Assembly (NCBI GenBank): GCA_964399955.1
Contig: CAYNST010000072.1
Location: 1-17,113 of the forward strand
Direction of reading: 5' to 3'
Source of the DNA: CAYNST01 sp964399955
GTDB taxonomy: Bacteria; Pseudomonadota; Gammaproteobacteria; Pseudomonadales; Cellvibrionaceae
DNA: 17,113 nt
Below are positions 8,118-15,372 of this stretch, one piece after another. The position numbers and the translations under genes are program-made. The notes beneath the pieces were generated by a model. The model worked only from the letters and a program-made list of their open reading frames with translations, had not been told where the DNA came from and did no database searches. The first letter of the stretch is position 1, and each line of letters begins with the position of its first letter.

Positions 8118-8510
8118 ATGAGTATGCAAGATCCGTTGGCAGATATGCTGACCCGTATTCGCAATGCACAAATGGTTGGCAAGACAGATGTGTCCATGCC
8201 TTCCTCCAAATTGAAAATCAGCGTGGCCAAAGTCCTCAAAGACGAAGGTTTCGTCGGCGAATACTCCGTTAGTGGAGAAGCCAAGCCAGAGCTGAAAATT
8301 GAGCTTAAATATCACGAAGGCAAACCGGTTATTGTAGAGCTGGACCGGGTTAGTCGTCCTGGGCTGCGTACCTACGCCGGCAAGGGCAAGCTGCCTACCG
8401 TTCGTGGCGGTTTGGGTGTGGCTATCGTGTCGACCAGTCAGGGTGTCATGACCGACAGAGCAGCACGTGCTGCAGGTGTTGGCGGCGAAGTGCTTTGCAC
8501 GGTCTTTTGA
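8118..8510 (+). CDS. rpsH: 30S ribosomal protein S8
   Basis: Primary 16S rRNA-binding protein (helix 21) that nucleates the central domain. 130 residues, the E. coli length. MSMQDPLADMLTRIRNAQ at the start and KLPTVRGGLGVAIVSTSQGVMTD near the C-terminus are signatures. AGGAG (8107-8111) is six bases before the ATG. It ends in CTVF where E. coli has CYVA, a minor variation. In E. coli it is the autogenous repressor of the spc operon. Confidence 0.97.
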   Translation: MSMQDPLADMLTRIRNAQMVGKTDVSMPSSKLKISVAKVLKDEGFVGEYSVSGEAKPELKIELKYHEGKPVIVELDRVSRPGLRTYAGKGKLPTVRGGLGVAIVSTSQGVMTDRAARAAGVGGEVLCTVF

Positions 8511-8536
8511 ATAATACAAATTTGTAGGAATTTGGT

Positions 8537-9070
8537 ATGTCACGTGTTGCAAAAAATCCGGTACAGATTCCCTCGGGAGTCACTGTCAACCTGGATGGTC
8601 AGAATCTAACTGTCAAAGGCAGTAAGGGCACTTTAGGGCTCAATATCCACAACAGCGTAGAAGTTGCGAATGCTGACAACGTCTTGACCTTTGCAGCGCG
8701 CGACGGAGCTAAACAATCTCGAGCGTTGGCAGGCACCACCCGTGCACTGGTCAACAACATGGTTGTTGGCGTCAGTGACGGCTTTGAACGCAAGCTGCAG
8801 TTGATTGGCGTTGGTTACCGTGCCAAGGCCAGTGGTAACACCATCAACCTGACCTTGGGTTTTTCCCATCCGGTTGATTTTACCTTGCCAGAAGGTGTCA
8901 CTGTTGAAACGCCAACTCAGACTGAAATTGTTCTGAAAAGCTCCGACAAGCAGCTCCTCGGCCAGGTCGCATCAGAAATCAGAGGATTCCGTCCTCCAGA
9001 GCCGTACAAGGGCAAGGGTGTTCGTTATTCCGACGAGCAAGTGCATCGCAAAGAAGCTAAGAAGAAGTAG
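8537..9070 (+). CDS. rplF: 50S ribosomal protein L6
   Basis: Two-domain 23S rRNA-binding protein near the GTPase-associated centre and sarcin-ricin loop. 177 residues, the E. coli length. Both alpha/beta repeats are visible: MSRVAKNPVQIPSGVTV at the N-terminus and, in the second domain, FSHPVDFTLPEGV plus the KQLLGQVASEIRGFRPPEPYKGKG signature. TAGGA (8524-8528) is eight bases before the ATG. rplR follows ten bases after the stop. Confidence 0.97.
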   Translation: MSRVAKNPVQIPSGVTVNLDGQNLTVKGSKGTLGLNIHNSVEVANADNVLTFAARDGAKQSRALAGTTRALVNNMVVGVSDGFERKLQLIGVGYRAKASGNTINLTLGFSHPVDFTLPEGVTVETPTQTEIVLKSSDKQLLGQVASEIRGFRPPEPYKGKGVRYSDEQVHRKEAKKK

Positions 9071-9080
9071 GGCATAGATT

Positions 9081-9431
9081 ATGAACGTCAAAAAACAATC
9101 GCGAATTCGTCGTGCCCGTCGCTCTCGAACCCAGATGCGAGCGAAGGGCGATACCAGATTATGTGTGTTCCGCACACCGCGCCACATCTACGCCCAGATC
9201 ATTGCCGGCGAAGACGGCAAAGTCCTGGCCACTGCTTCTACTTTGGAAAAAGATTTGCGGTCAGACAAGACCGGCAATGTCGACGCAGCTCAATCTGTGG
9301 GCAAGTTGATTGCTGACCGAGCCAAGGCTGCGGGTGTAGATAAAGTGGCATTTGACCGCAGTGGTTACAAATACCACGGTCGAGTAAAAGCCCTGGCCGA
9401 CGCCGCGCGTGAGTCTGGATTACAATTTTAA
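9081..9431 (+). CDS. rplR: 50S ribosomal protein L18
   Basis: Binds 5S rRNA and, with L5, builds the central protuberance. 116 residues (117 in E. coli). The arginine-rich N-terminal tail SRIRRARRSRTQMR (about 7-20) is the rRNA-binding extension, followed by LCVFRTPRHIYAQII and a C-terminal FDRSGYKYHGRVKALADAAR. A TAGGGC element overlapping the rplF stop supplies a modest ribosome site. Spc operon member, 11 bases before rpsE. Confidence 0.97.
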   Translation: MNVKKQSRIRRARRSRTQMRAKGDTRLCVFRTPRHIYAQIIAGEDGKVLATASTLEKDLRSDKTGNVDAAQSVGKLIADRAKAAGVDKVAFDRSGYKYHGRVKALADAARESGLQF

Positions 9432-9442
9432 GGGTTTGAATT

Positions 9443-9952
9443 ATGGCTACGAACGATAGAGATAAAGGCAGCGCCGAAGGCTTGCAGGAGAAGTTGGTCC
9501 AGGTCAACCGCGTTGCTAAAACGGTGAAAGGTGGACGCATCTTTGCTTTCACTGCACTGACTGTGGTGGGTGACGGTAACGGCCGGGTTGGATTTGGTCG
9601 TGGCAAGGCGCGTGAAGTGCCTATCGCCATCCAGAAGGCGATGGAAGCCGCTCGACGCAACATGATCAATGTTGAACTCAACGGCGACACCATTCAATAC
9701 CCGACACGCGGCAGACACGGCGCATCCAAGGTTTACATGCAGCCCGCTTCACAGGGTACTGGCGTTATTGCCGGTGGTGCCATGCGCTCGGTGCTTGAGA
9801 TAGCCGGTGTGCAGAACGTTCTGGCCAAGTGTTACGGTTCTACCAACCCAGTTAACGTCGTTCGTGCTACTATCGAAGCCCTGAGCTCCATGCAGTCGCC
9901 CGAATCCGTGGCCACTCGCCGTGGTAAAACAGTTGAAGAAATTGCTGGCTGA
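9443..9952 (+). CDS. rpsE: 30S ribosomal protein S5
   Basis: Small-subunit body protein at the mRNA entry channel, involved in decoding accuracy. 169 residues (167 in E. coli). The dsRNA-binding-like N-terminal domain includes VNRVAKTVKGGRIFAF (21-36), the loop where spectinomycin resistance arises in E. coli; it is intact. C-terminal domain: RGRHGASKVYMQPASQGTGVIAGG. AAGGG (9430-9434) overlaps the rplR stop. The gene end, including the TGA, lies within a nine-base-pair hairpin. Confidence 0.97.
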   Translation: MATNDRDKGSAEGLQEKLVQVNRVAKTVKGGRIFAFTALTVVGDGNGRVGFGRGKAREVPIAIQKAMEAARRNMINVELNGDTIQYPTRGRHGASKVYMQPASQGTGVIAGGAMRSVLEIAGVQNVLAKCYGSTNPVNVVRATIEALSSMQSPESVATRRGKTVEEIAG

Positions 9953-9964
9953 GCATCAGCCAGC
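9944..9964 (+). promoter_or_regulatory. Perfect hairpin over the rpsE stop codon
   Basis: GCTGGCTGA (9944-9952) pairs without mismatch with TCAGCCAGC (9956-9964) around a GCA loop. The left arm holds the last codons and TGA of rpsE. No T-tract follows, so it is not an intrinsic terminator. It could stabilise upstream mRNA or set relative translation of rpmD, whose start is 30 bases away. Confidence 0.6.
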
Positions 9965-9994
9965 CAGACAAGCACCTATTTTGGAAAATAAACC

Positions 9995-10177
9995 ATGTCT
10001 AGCAAAACACTTAAAGTGACACAGGTTAAAAGTGCGCATGGTCGTCTCAAGAGTCACAAAGCATGTGTGGCGGGTTTGGGATTGCGTCGGATTGGTCATA
10101 CCGTTGAGCTGCAGGATACGCCCTCCATTCGCGGCATGATCAATAAAGTGAATTACATGGTCAAGGTTGAGGGCTAA
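9995..10177 (+). CDS. rpmD: 50S ribosomal protein L30
   Basis: Small 50S surface protein of the L30/L7 family. 60 residues (59 in E. coli). LKVTQVKSAHGRLKSHKACVAGLGLRRIGHTVEL is diagnostic, as is the short C-terminal strand region INKVNYMVKVEG. The ribosome site TTGGAAA (about 9981-9987) is weak to moderate. The 42-base gap from rpsE, part of which is a hairpin, is larger than most gaps in this operon. rplO starts four bases after its stop. Confidence 0.96.
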   Translation: MSSKTLKVTQVKSAHGRLKSHKACVAGLGLRRIGHTVELQDTPSIRGMINKVNYMVKVEG

Positions 10178-10181
10178 ACAA

Positions 10182-10616
10182 ATGCGCTTGAATACATTGA
10201 GTCCCGCTCCGGGCAGCACTCAGGCCCCCAAGCGATTGGGGCGTGGAGTAGGGTCCGGATTGGGTAAAACCGGTGGTCGTGGCCACAAGGGTCAGAAAGC
10301 GCGGTCCGGTGGTCGTGTGCGTCCAGGCTTTGAAGGCGGTCAGATGCCGTTGCAGAAGCGGCTGCCCAAGTACGGCTTCACCAGCCGAGTCGGTCGAGTC
10401 ACTGCAGAAGTTCGTCTCGGCGAACTGAACGGTATCGAGGCGGATGTGATTGATCTTGAAGCACTCAAGGCAGCAGATGTCATTGGCCGCAACTTCAAGC
10501 GCGCCAAGGTCTTTTTGTCTGGCGAGTTACAGAAAGCAGTGACCATCAAGGGTCTTGCGGTAACTAAAGGCGCCAAGGCAGCGATTGAAGCCGCCGGCGG
10601 AAAAGTAGAAGAATAA
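10182..10616 (+). CDS. rplO: 50S ribosomal protein L15
   Basis: Late 50S assembly protein with a long basic N-terminal extension reaching into 23S rRNA. 144 residues from ATG 10182, the E. coli length; the open frame extends to an ATG at 10167, but family members begin MRLNTLSPA and GAGGG (10169-10173) is eight bases before 10182. GRGVGSGLGKTGGRGHKGQKARSGG (about 20-44) and FEGGQMPLQKRLPKYGF are signatures. The ribosome site lies within the rpmD end. secY follows after 11 bases. Confidence 0.97.
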   Translation: MRLNTLSPAPGSTQAPKRLGRGVGSGLGKTGGRGHKGQKARSGGRVRPGFEGGQMPLQKRLPKYGFTSRVGRVTAEVRLGELNGIEADVIDLEALKAADVIGRNFKRAKVFLSGELQKAVTIKGLAVTKGAKAAIEAAGGKVEE

Positions 10617-10627
10617 GCGAGGTCTTC

Positions 10628-11968
10628 ATGGCAACGCCAGGTATGTCGCTGGGAGGCCAGAAAGGTTTAGGGGAGCTTTGGATTCGTCTGAAGTTCCTTT
10701 TGCTGGCAATTTTGGTGTACCGCATCGGTACGCACATTCCCGTTCCGGGAATCGACCCCGGACAAGTAGAAGCGTTGTTTCGTGCGAACGAAGGCACCTT
10801 CCTAGGTATGCTCAATATGTTCTCCGGCGGGGCCTGGGAACGTATGAGCATTCTGTCGTTGGGGATCATGCCGTATATCTCGGCGTCCATCATCATGCAG
10901 ATGATGACCGCAGTAACCCCCAGCTTGGAAGCCATCAAGAAAGAAGGTGAGGCCGGACGCAAAAAGATTAGCCAGTACACCCGCTACCTGACCGTTGTAT
11001 TGGCGTTGATTCAGGCCATTATCATGGTGGCCGGTATGGCGGGGCAGGGTATGGCCTACGTCGGCCTGCCGGTGGTCAGCTTTTACATCATTGCGGTGTC
11101 GTCAGTTGTTACCGGTGCCGTCTTCATGATGTGGTTGGGTGAGCAGATCACCGAGCGCGGCATCGGCAACGGTATTTCCATGCTGATCTTTGCCGGTATT
11201 GTCGCCGGTTTGCCGGGAGCGATAGCGCAGGTTATCGAGAGTACGCGGCAAGGCAACTTGCACGCTCTGATGCTGATTGTAATCATCGTGGGCGTACTCG
11301 CTGTGGCGTGGTTCATTGTTCGAATGGAGCGCGGCCAGCGTCGCATCACCATCAATTATGCCAAGCGTCAGCAAGGCAGATACGGTTATGCGCAGCAAAC
11401 CAGCCACTTGCCTCTGAAGATCAACATGGCGGGTGTTATCCCAGTCATTTTCGCCAGTAGCTTGCTGCTGTTCCCTGCGTCACTGGCGCAGTGGTTTGGT
11501 CAGTCCAGTGAAGGGCGAATGGGGGAGATATTGCAGGATGTTGCCTTGGCAATCGGACCGGGACAACCATTGAACTTCGTTATCTTTGGCGGCCTGATCA
11601 TTCTGTTCTGCTTTGTTTACACCGCTATGATCTACAACCCCAAAGAGGTTGCAGACAACCTCAAGAAGGGTGGAGCTTACATTCCAGGTATACGACCTGG
11701 TGAGCAGTCGGCCAAGTATATCGACAACGTACTCACTCGATTGACTCTGGTAGGTTCCGTTTATATCGCTGCTGTTGCTCTTTTACCCCAGTTCCTGGTG
11801 GCCTACGCAGGCATACCGGTATACCTGGGGGGTACGTCCTTGTTGATTGTGGTAGTGGTGGTAATGGACTTTATGTCACAGTTGCAGTCTCACATGATGT
11901 CGCGCCAGTATGAGTCTGTACTGAAGAAAGCCAATTTGAAGGGTTACGGAAGCGGAAATACCCGCTGA
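10628..11968 (+). CDS. secY: Protein translocase channel subunit SecY
   Basis: Inner-membrane pore of the SecYEG translocon, working with SecA, ribosomes and YidC. 446 residues (443 in E. coli). Ten hydrophobic helices can be placed at about 23-40, 73-96, 118-137, 148-170, 182-203, 213-233, 268-290, 314-336, 371-391 and 396-416. TM2 contains LGIMPYISASII, a family signature; the fifth cytosolic loop has YAKRQQGR (244-251); the sixth has GIRPG with Arg356, a key residue for SecA contact. GAGG (10619-10622) precedes the ATG by five bases. Its place in the spc operon links membrane insertion to ribosome synthesis. Confidence 0.98.
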   Translation: MATPGMSLGGQKGLGELWIRLKFLLLAILVYRIGTHIPVPGIDPGQVEALFRANEGTFLGMLNMFSGGAWERMSILSLGIMPYISASIIMQMMTAVTPSLEAIKKEGEAGRKKISQYTRYLTVVLALIQAIIMVAGMAGQGMAYVGLPVVSFYIIAVSSVVTGAVFMMWLGEQITERGIGNGISMLIFAGIVAGLPGAIAQVIESTRQGNLHALMLIVIIVGVLAVAWFIVRMERGQRRITINYAKRQQGRYGYAQQTSHLPLKINMAGVIPVIFASSLLLFPASLAQWFGQSSEGRMGEILQDVALAIGPGQPLNFVIFGGLIILFCFVYTAMIYNPKEVADNLKKGGAYIPGIRPGEQSAKYIDNVLTRLTLVGSVYIAAVALLPQFLVAYAGIPVYLGGTSLLIVVVVVMDFMSQLQSHMMSRQYESVLKKANLKGYGSGNTR

Positions 11969-11989
11969 TGTTATTTTGAGGACTAGGTC

Positions 11990-12106
11990 ATGAAAGTTAG
12001 AGCATCAGTAAAAAAAGTTTGTCGCAATTGCAAAACCGTCCGTCGCAAGGGCGTAGTACGCATCATCTGCAGTGCCGAGCCGAAGCATAAGCAACGTCAA
12101 GGCTAA
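11990..12106 (+). CDS. rpmJ: 50S ribosomal protein L36 (zinc-binding form)
   Basis: Smallest 50S protein, 38 residues. All zinc ligands of the C+ form are present: Cys11, Cys14, Cys27 and His33. The sequence starts MKVRASVKKVCRNCK and ends SAEPKHKQRQG, nearly identical to E. coli. TGAGGA (11977-11982) is seven bases before the ATG, and the gene lies 21 bases after secY. It ends the spc operon; a 225-base structured spacer follows before rpsM. Confidence 0.97.
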   Translation: MKVRASVKKVCRNCKTVRRKGVVRIICSAEPKHKQRQG

Positions 12107-12331
12107 GCTGTAGAACATGCTGCAAACTGTGCCCAGGGAAGGGCACAACCTTGGGGGCGCTGACTGTCGCGGGACGAAGGTAAGCCCGCTATTGTACTTT
12201 GGTGGATTTGACGTTATTATCGCGCGCCATTTGTAGGGCGCGGCCGGTCTGGGCGGTTTTGACAGGTTGGTTGGTAAAGTGTCGTTCGTCGTCAGCGCCG
12301 CAACTTAAAATTATTTTGGAGTAGTTCATCA
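12107..12331 (+). promoter_or_regulatory. Structured rpmJ-rpsM spacer (alpha operon leader)
   Basis: Largest spacer between ribosomal genes here, without a convincing open frame. Elements: a seven-pair hairpin TGTGCCC (12128-12134)/GGGCACA (12141-12147); GCGGG (12169-12173)/CCCGC (12185-12189); CGCGCC (12223-12228)/GGCGCG (12237-12242); and a nine-base perfect long-range complement GGCGCTGAC (12156-12164)/GTCAGCGCC (12291-12299). In E. coli S4 binds a pseudoknot in the alpha leader, but I cannot confirm that fold here. No T-tract marks a terminator. Confidence 0.55.
12192..12220 (+). promoter_or_regulatory. Candidate alpha operon promoter
   Basis: TTGTAC (12192-12197), 17-base spacer, TATTAT (12215-12220), then a GC-rich discriminator CGCGCGCC like the GCGCC stretches after the rpsJ and tRNA-Lys -10 boxes. 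The -35 is poor (only the TTG matches). The start would be near 12227, giving a leader of about 105 bases before rpsM. Confidence 0.4.
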
Positions 12332-12688
12332 ATGGCCCGTATTGCCGGTGTCAATATTCCCGATCATAAACACGCTGTTATCTCCCTAACTTATGTTTTC
12401 GGCGTTGGCCGCACCCGCGCAAGACAGATATGCGCTGCTGCTGGTATCAAAGAAGACGTCAAGATCAGTGATTTGAGTGAAGATCAAATCGAGACCGTAC
12501 GTACCGAAGTTGGCAAGCTTTCGGTTGAAGGCGATCTGCGTCGTGAAGTATCCATGAACATCAAGCGATTGATGGATCTGGGTTGCTATCGCGGGCTGCG
12601 CCATCGTAAAGGTCTGCCGGTTCGCGGTCAGCGCAGCAAAACCAATGCGCGCACCCGTAAAGGTCCTCGCAAGCCAATCAAACGCTAA
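12332..12688 (+). CDS. rpsM: 30S ribosomal protein S13
   Basis: Small-subunit head protein forming bridges B1a/B1b to the large subunit and touching P-site tRNA. 118 residues, the E. coli length. MARIAGVNIPDHKHAVISLTYVFGVGRTRA and the basic tail RGLRHRKGLPVRGQRSKTNARTRKG are diagnostic; the helix-hairpin-helix region is at about 14-30. TGGAG (12317-12321) is ten bases before the ATG. First gene of the alpha operon, 50 bases before rpsK. Confidence 0.97.
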   Translation: MARIAGVNIPDHKHAVISLTYVFGVGRTRARQICAAAGIKEDVKISDLSEDQIETVRTEVGKLSVEGDLRREVSMNIKRLMDLGCYRGLRHRKGLPVRGQRSKTNARTRKGPRKPIKR

Positions 12689-12738
12689 TCCACGTTCGCT
12701 GCTGCACATTACTCAGCTAAGAGTTAGGAAAGATCATT

Positions 12739-13131
12739 ATGGCTAAGCCTAAGAATACGACAACCCGCAAGAAGGTTAAAAAGACGGTGGTGGATGGCGT
12801 TGCCCACGTACACGCCTCTTTCAATAACACAATTGTGACCATCACTGACCGCCAGGGTAACACCCTGTCCTGGGCCACTTCTGGTGGTTCCGGCTTCCGT
12901 GGCTCGCGCAAGAGCACGCCCTTCGCCGCTCAGGTTGCTGCTGAGCGCGCAGGCCAGGCTGCCCTGGAGTACGGTTTGAAAAATCTGGATGTTGAAGTCA
13001 AGGGCCCCGGCCCCGGCCGTGAATCGGCTGTTCGCGCCCTGAACGGCGTTGGCTACAAGATCACCAACATTACCGATGTGACGCCTATCCCGCACAACGG
13101 TTGTCGTCCACCCAAAAAGCGACGCGTTTAG
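12739..13131 (+). CDS. rpsK: 30S ribosomal protein S11
   Basis: Platform protein that helps shape the E site and the mRNA exit region. 130 residues (129 in E. coli). VDGVAHVHASFNNTIVTITD, GGSGFRGSRKSTPFAAQVAAE and the terminal PIPHNGCRPPKKRRV match the family; the Asn-Gly near the end is the site of isoaspartate formation in E. coli. TTAGGAAAG (about 12724-12732) gives a good ribosome site. AGGAGG for rpsD begins at the stop codon. Confidence 0.97.
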   Translation: MAKPKNTTTRKKVKKTVVDGVAHVHASFNNTIVTITDRQGNTLSWATSGGSGFRGSRKSTPFAAQVAAERAGQAALEYGLKNLDVEVKGPGPGRESAVRALNGVGYKITNITDVTPIPHNGCRPPKKRRV

Positions 13132-13142
13132 GAGGCTAAGTA

Positions 13143-13763
13143 ATGGCTCGTTATATTGGACCTACCTGTAAACTCGCTCGTCGAGAGGGTGCCGATCTCG
13201 GTTTGAAAAGTGGCGTTCGTCCACTGGATTCCAAGTGTAAGGCAGAAACAATACCTGGTCAGCACGGCCAGCGTCGCGGACGTTTGTCCGACTACGGCGT
13301 GCAGCTGCGTGAAAAGCAAAAAGTGCGCAGAACCTACGGCGTGCTTGAGAAGCAGTTCCGCGGATACTACAAAGAAGCCGCACGGCGCAAAGGCGCTACC
13401 GGTGAGAACCTGTTGAAGCTGCTGGAATGCCGACTGGACAACGTCGTCTACCGCATGGGCTTCGGTTCAACTCGTGCCGAGTCCCGTCAGTTGGTTTCTC
13501 ACAAGGCCATCATGGTTAACGGCAAGACTCTGAACATCCCGTCCTACCAGGTGCAGGAAGGTGATGTGGTTGCTGTCCGTGAGAAAGCCAAGAATCAGTT
13601 GCGCATTCAAGGTGCTTTGACCATTGCTACCCAGCGCGGTGACCTTGACTGGATTGATGTGAATTCCGACAAAAAGGAAGGTGTTTTCAAACGCGTTCCA
13701 GAGCGGGGCGATTTACCAGCGGATATCAATGAAAACTTGATCGTAGAGCTTTACTCTAAGTAA
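13143..13763 (+). CDS. rpsD: 30S ribosomal protein S4
   Basis: Primary 16S rRNA-binding protein that starts 30S assembly and lines the mRNA entry. 206 residues, the E. coli length. MARYIGPTCKLARREG at the start; the S4 RNA-binding domain at about 94-158 shows RLDNVVYRMGFGSTRAESRQLVSHKAI and NIPSYQVQEGDVV. It is the non-zinc type, with only scattered cysteines. AGGAGG (13131-13136) gives the strongest ribosome site in the operon. S4 is the alpha operon's autogenous repressor in E. coli, acting on the rpsM leader. Confidence 0.97.
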   Translation: MARYIGPTCKLARREGADLGLKSGVRPLDSKCKAETIPGQHGQRRGRLSDYGVQLREKQKVRRTYGVLEKQFRGYYKEAARRKGATGENLLKLLECRLDNVVYRMGFGSTRAESRQLVSHKAIMVNGKTLNIPSYQVQEGDVVAVREKAKNQLRIQGALTIATQRGDLDWIDVNSDKKEGVFKRVPERGDLPADINENLIVELYSK

Positions 13764-13791
13764 GCCATACCCATCGCTAACAGGTAAGCCT

Positions 13792-14781
13792 ATGCAAACT
13801 GCAGTAAACGAATTTTTGACGCCTAAAAATATAGACGTTACCGAAATCAGCACAACCCGCGCCAAGGTTGTGCTGGAGCCCCTGGAGCGGGGTTTCGGCC
13901 ATACACTGGGTAACGCGCTGCGACGTATTCTGTTGTCGTCCATGCCTGGATGTGCAGTGACAGAGGTCGAAATTGACGGAGTCCAGCACGAATACAGTGC
14001 CATTGAGGGTGTTCAGGAGGATGTCATTGAAATCCTCCTCAACCTTAAGAACGTTGCTGTGGTCATGCACGGCAAAGACACCACCGTATTGAATCTGGTG
14101 AAGAAGGGCACAGGTCCCGTTACGGCCGCCGATATACAGTTGGACCACGACGTCGAGATCAAAAACCCGGAGTTAGTGATAGCCAACATCACCTCCGACA
14201 TTGAGCTCAGCATGCGTCTTACCGTTACCCGCGGCCGTGGCTATCAGCCGGCGGACGCACGGCAGCGTGACGACGATGAAACCCGTGCAATTGGCCGACT
14301 GCAGCTGGATGCCAGCTACAGCCCGGTCAAGCGTCTTGCTTACAGCGTCGAGAGTGCGCGGGTTGAGCAGCGTACCGACTTGGATAAGCTGGTTCTGGAC
14401 CTGGAAACCAACGGCACTATCGAGCCAGAAGAGGCCATCAGACGCGCTGCAACCATCTTGCAGCAGCAGCTGGCTGTGTTTGTGGATCTTGAAGGTGAGA
14501 AAGAAGCCGAACCAGAGAAGAAAGAAGATCAGATTGACCCCATTCTTCTGCGTCCGGTGGATGATTTGGAGTTGACGGTTCGCTCTGCAAACTGCCTGAA
14601 GGCAGAGAATATCTACTACATTGGTGATCTGATTCAGCGCACAGAAGTTGAACTGCTGAAGACGCCAAACCTGGGTAAAAAGTCTTTGACTGAAATCAAG
14701 GACATTCTCGCTTCTCGTGGTTTGTCATTGGGTATGCGTTTGGAAAATTGGCCGCCGGCCAGTTTGAAAGGTAACGATTAA
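13792..14781 (+). CDS. rpoA: RNA polymerase alpha subunit
   Basis: Scaffold for polymerase assembly and target of many activators. 329 residues, the E. coli length. The N-terminal dimerisation domain (about 1-233) has LERGFGHTLGNALRRILLSS at 31-50. An acidic/lysine linker (about 234-250) joins the C-terminal domain, where VRSANCLKAEN (263-273) includes Arg264 and Asn267, the residues that read UP-element DNA (Arg265/Asn268 in E. coli). The end LGMRLENWPPASL is conserved. AGGTAA (13782-13787) lies just upstream. A structured 133-base spacer follows before rplQ. Confidence 0.98.
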   Translation: MQTAVNEFLTPKNIDVTEISTTRAKVVLEPLERGFGHTLGNALRRILLSSMPGCAVTEVEIDGVQHEYSAIEGVQEDVIEILLNLKNVAVVMHGKDTTVLNLVKKGTGPVTAADIQLDHDVEIKNPELVIANITSDIELSMRLTVTRGRGYQPADARQRDDDETRAIGRLQLDASYSPVKRLAYSVESARVEQRTDLDKLVLDLETNGTIEPEEAIRRAATILQQQLAVFVDLEGEKEAEPEKKEDQIDPILLRPVDDLELTVRSANCLKAENIYYIGDLIQRTEVELLKTPNLGKKSLTEIKDILASRGLSLGMRLENWPPASLKGND

Positions 14782-14805
14782 GCTTTAATCGGTTGAATAC
14801 TACCG

Positions 14806-14856
14806 CGGCGAAGGGCGCAGTGCGCTGGATCGGACTGCCGAGAGGCAGTTCCGCCG
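14806..14856 (+). promoter_or_regulatory. Structured RNA candidate in the rpoA-rplQ spacer
   Basis: CGGACTGCC (14831-14839) pairs with GGCAGTTCCG (14844-14853), nine pairs with one bulged T, capped by GAGA, a GNRA tetraloop. CGGCG (14806-14810) can pair with CGCCG (14852-14856), competing with the end of the inner stem. A second hairpin TTGCTG/CAGCAA lies at 14874-14888. There is no T-tract after either, so termination is unlikely. The spacer is 133 bases. Confidence 0.5.
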
Positions 14857-14914
14857 ACAATTAGGTTTAAGACTTGCTGAGACAGCAATCAGATTCAGAT
14901 AAAGGTACAGTGTC

Positions 14915-15313
14915 ATGCGTCATCGTCATAGTGGACGTCAACTAAACAGAAATGCTTCTCACCGCAAAGCCATGTTCCGCAACATGGTCGCTTCACTGGT
15001 TGAGCACGAGCTTATCAAGACCACCTTGCCCAAGGCCAAGGAACTGCGTCGCCACGCAGAACCTCTGATCACGTTGAGCAAGGTTGACAGTGTGGCCAAT
15101 CGCCGGTTGGCGTTTGACCGTCTGCGCAACAAGCAGGTTGTCGGCAAGCTGTTCAATGAACTGGGTCCGCGCTACTCCGAGCGTCCCGGCGGATATTTGC
15201 GCATTCTCAAGTGCGGTTACCGCGCAGGGGATATGGCACCTATGGCTTATGTTGAGCTGGTTGACCGTCCGGTTACCGGTTCAGTGGAAGTGGCTGAGGC
15301 CGCTGCCGAGTAA
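14915..15313 (+). CDS. rplQ: 50S ribosomal protein L17
   Basis: Located near the tunnel exit beside L22 and L32. 132 residues (127 in E. coli), the excess being an acidic, alanine-rich tail. MRHRHSGRQLNRNASHRKAMFRNM, LIKTTLPKAKELRRHAEPLITL and PGGYLRILKCGYRAGDMAPMAYVEL are diagnostic. AAAGGT (14901-14906) is eight bases before the ATG. Last gene of the alpha operon, followed 22 bases after the stop by a strong terminator. Confidence 0.97.
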   Translation: MRHRHSGRQLNRNASHRKAMFRNMVASLVEHELIKTTLPKAKELRRHAEPLITLSKVDSVANRRLAFDRLRNKQVVGKLFNELGPRYSERPGGYLRILKCGYRAGDMAPMAYVELVDRPVTGSVEVAEAAAE

Positions 15314-15335
15314 CTCCAGACTTAGATCAGTCGAT

Positions 15336-15362
15336 AAAGACCGGGTTTTTCCCGGTCTTTTT
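15336..15362 (+). terminator. Intrinsic terminator of the alpha operon
   Basis: AAAGACCGGG (15336-15345) pairs perfectly with CCCGGTCTTT (15351-15360) around TTTTT, then the T-run continues to 15362. Ten base pairs; a strong Rho-independent terminator ending the superoperon. Confidence 0.95.
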
Positions 15363-15372
15363 GTTTGTGGTA

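Noticed and set aside
12259..12287. Perfect TTGACA (12259-12264) as the rpsM promoter -35
   Set aside because: At 16-18 bases downstream there is no -10-like hexamer; TAAAGT is only ten bases away.
14813..14825. GCGCAGTGCGC mini-palindrome as an operator before rplQ
   Set aside because: Too short, a loop of only one to three bases, and no promoter nearby to control.
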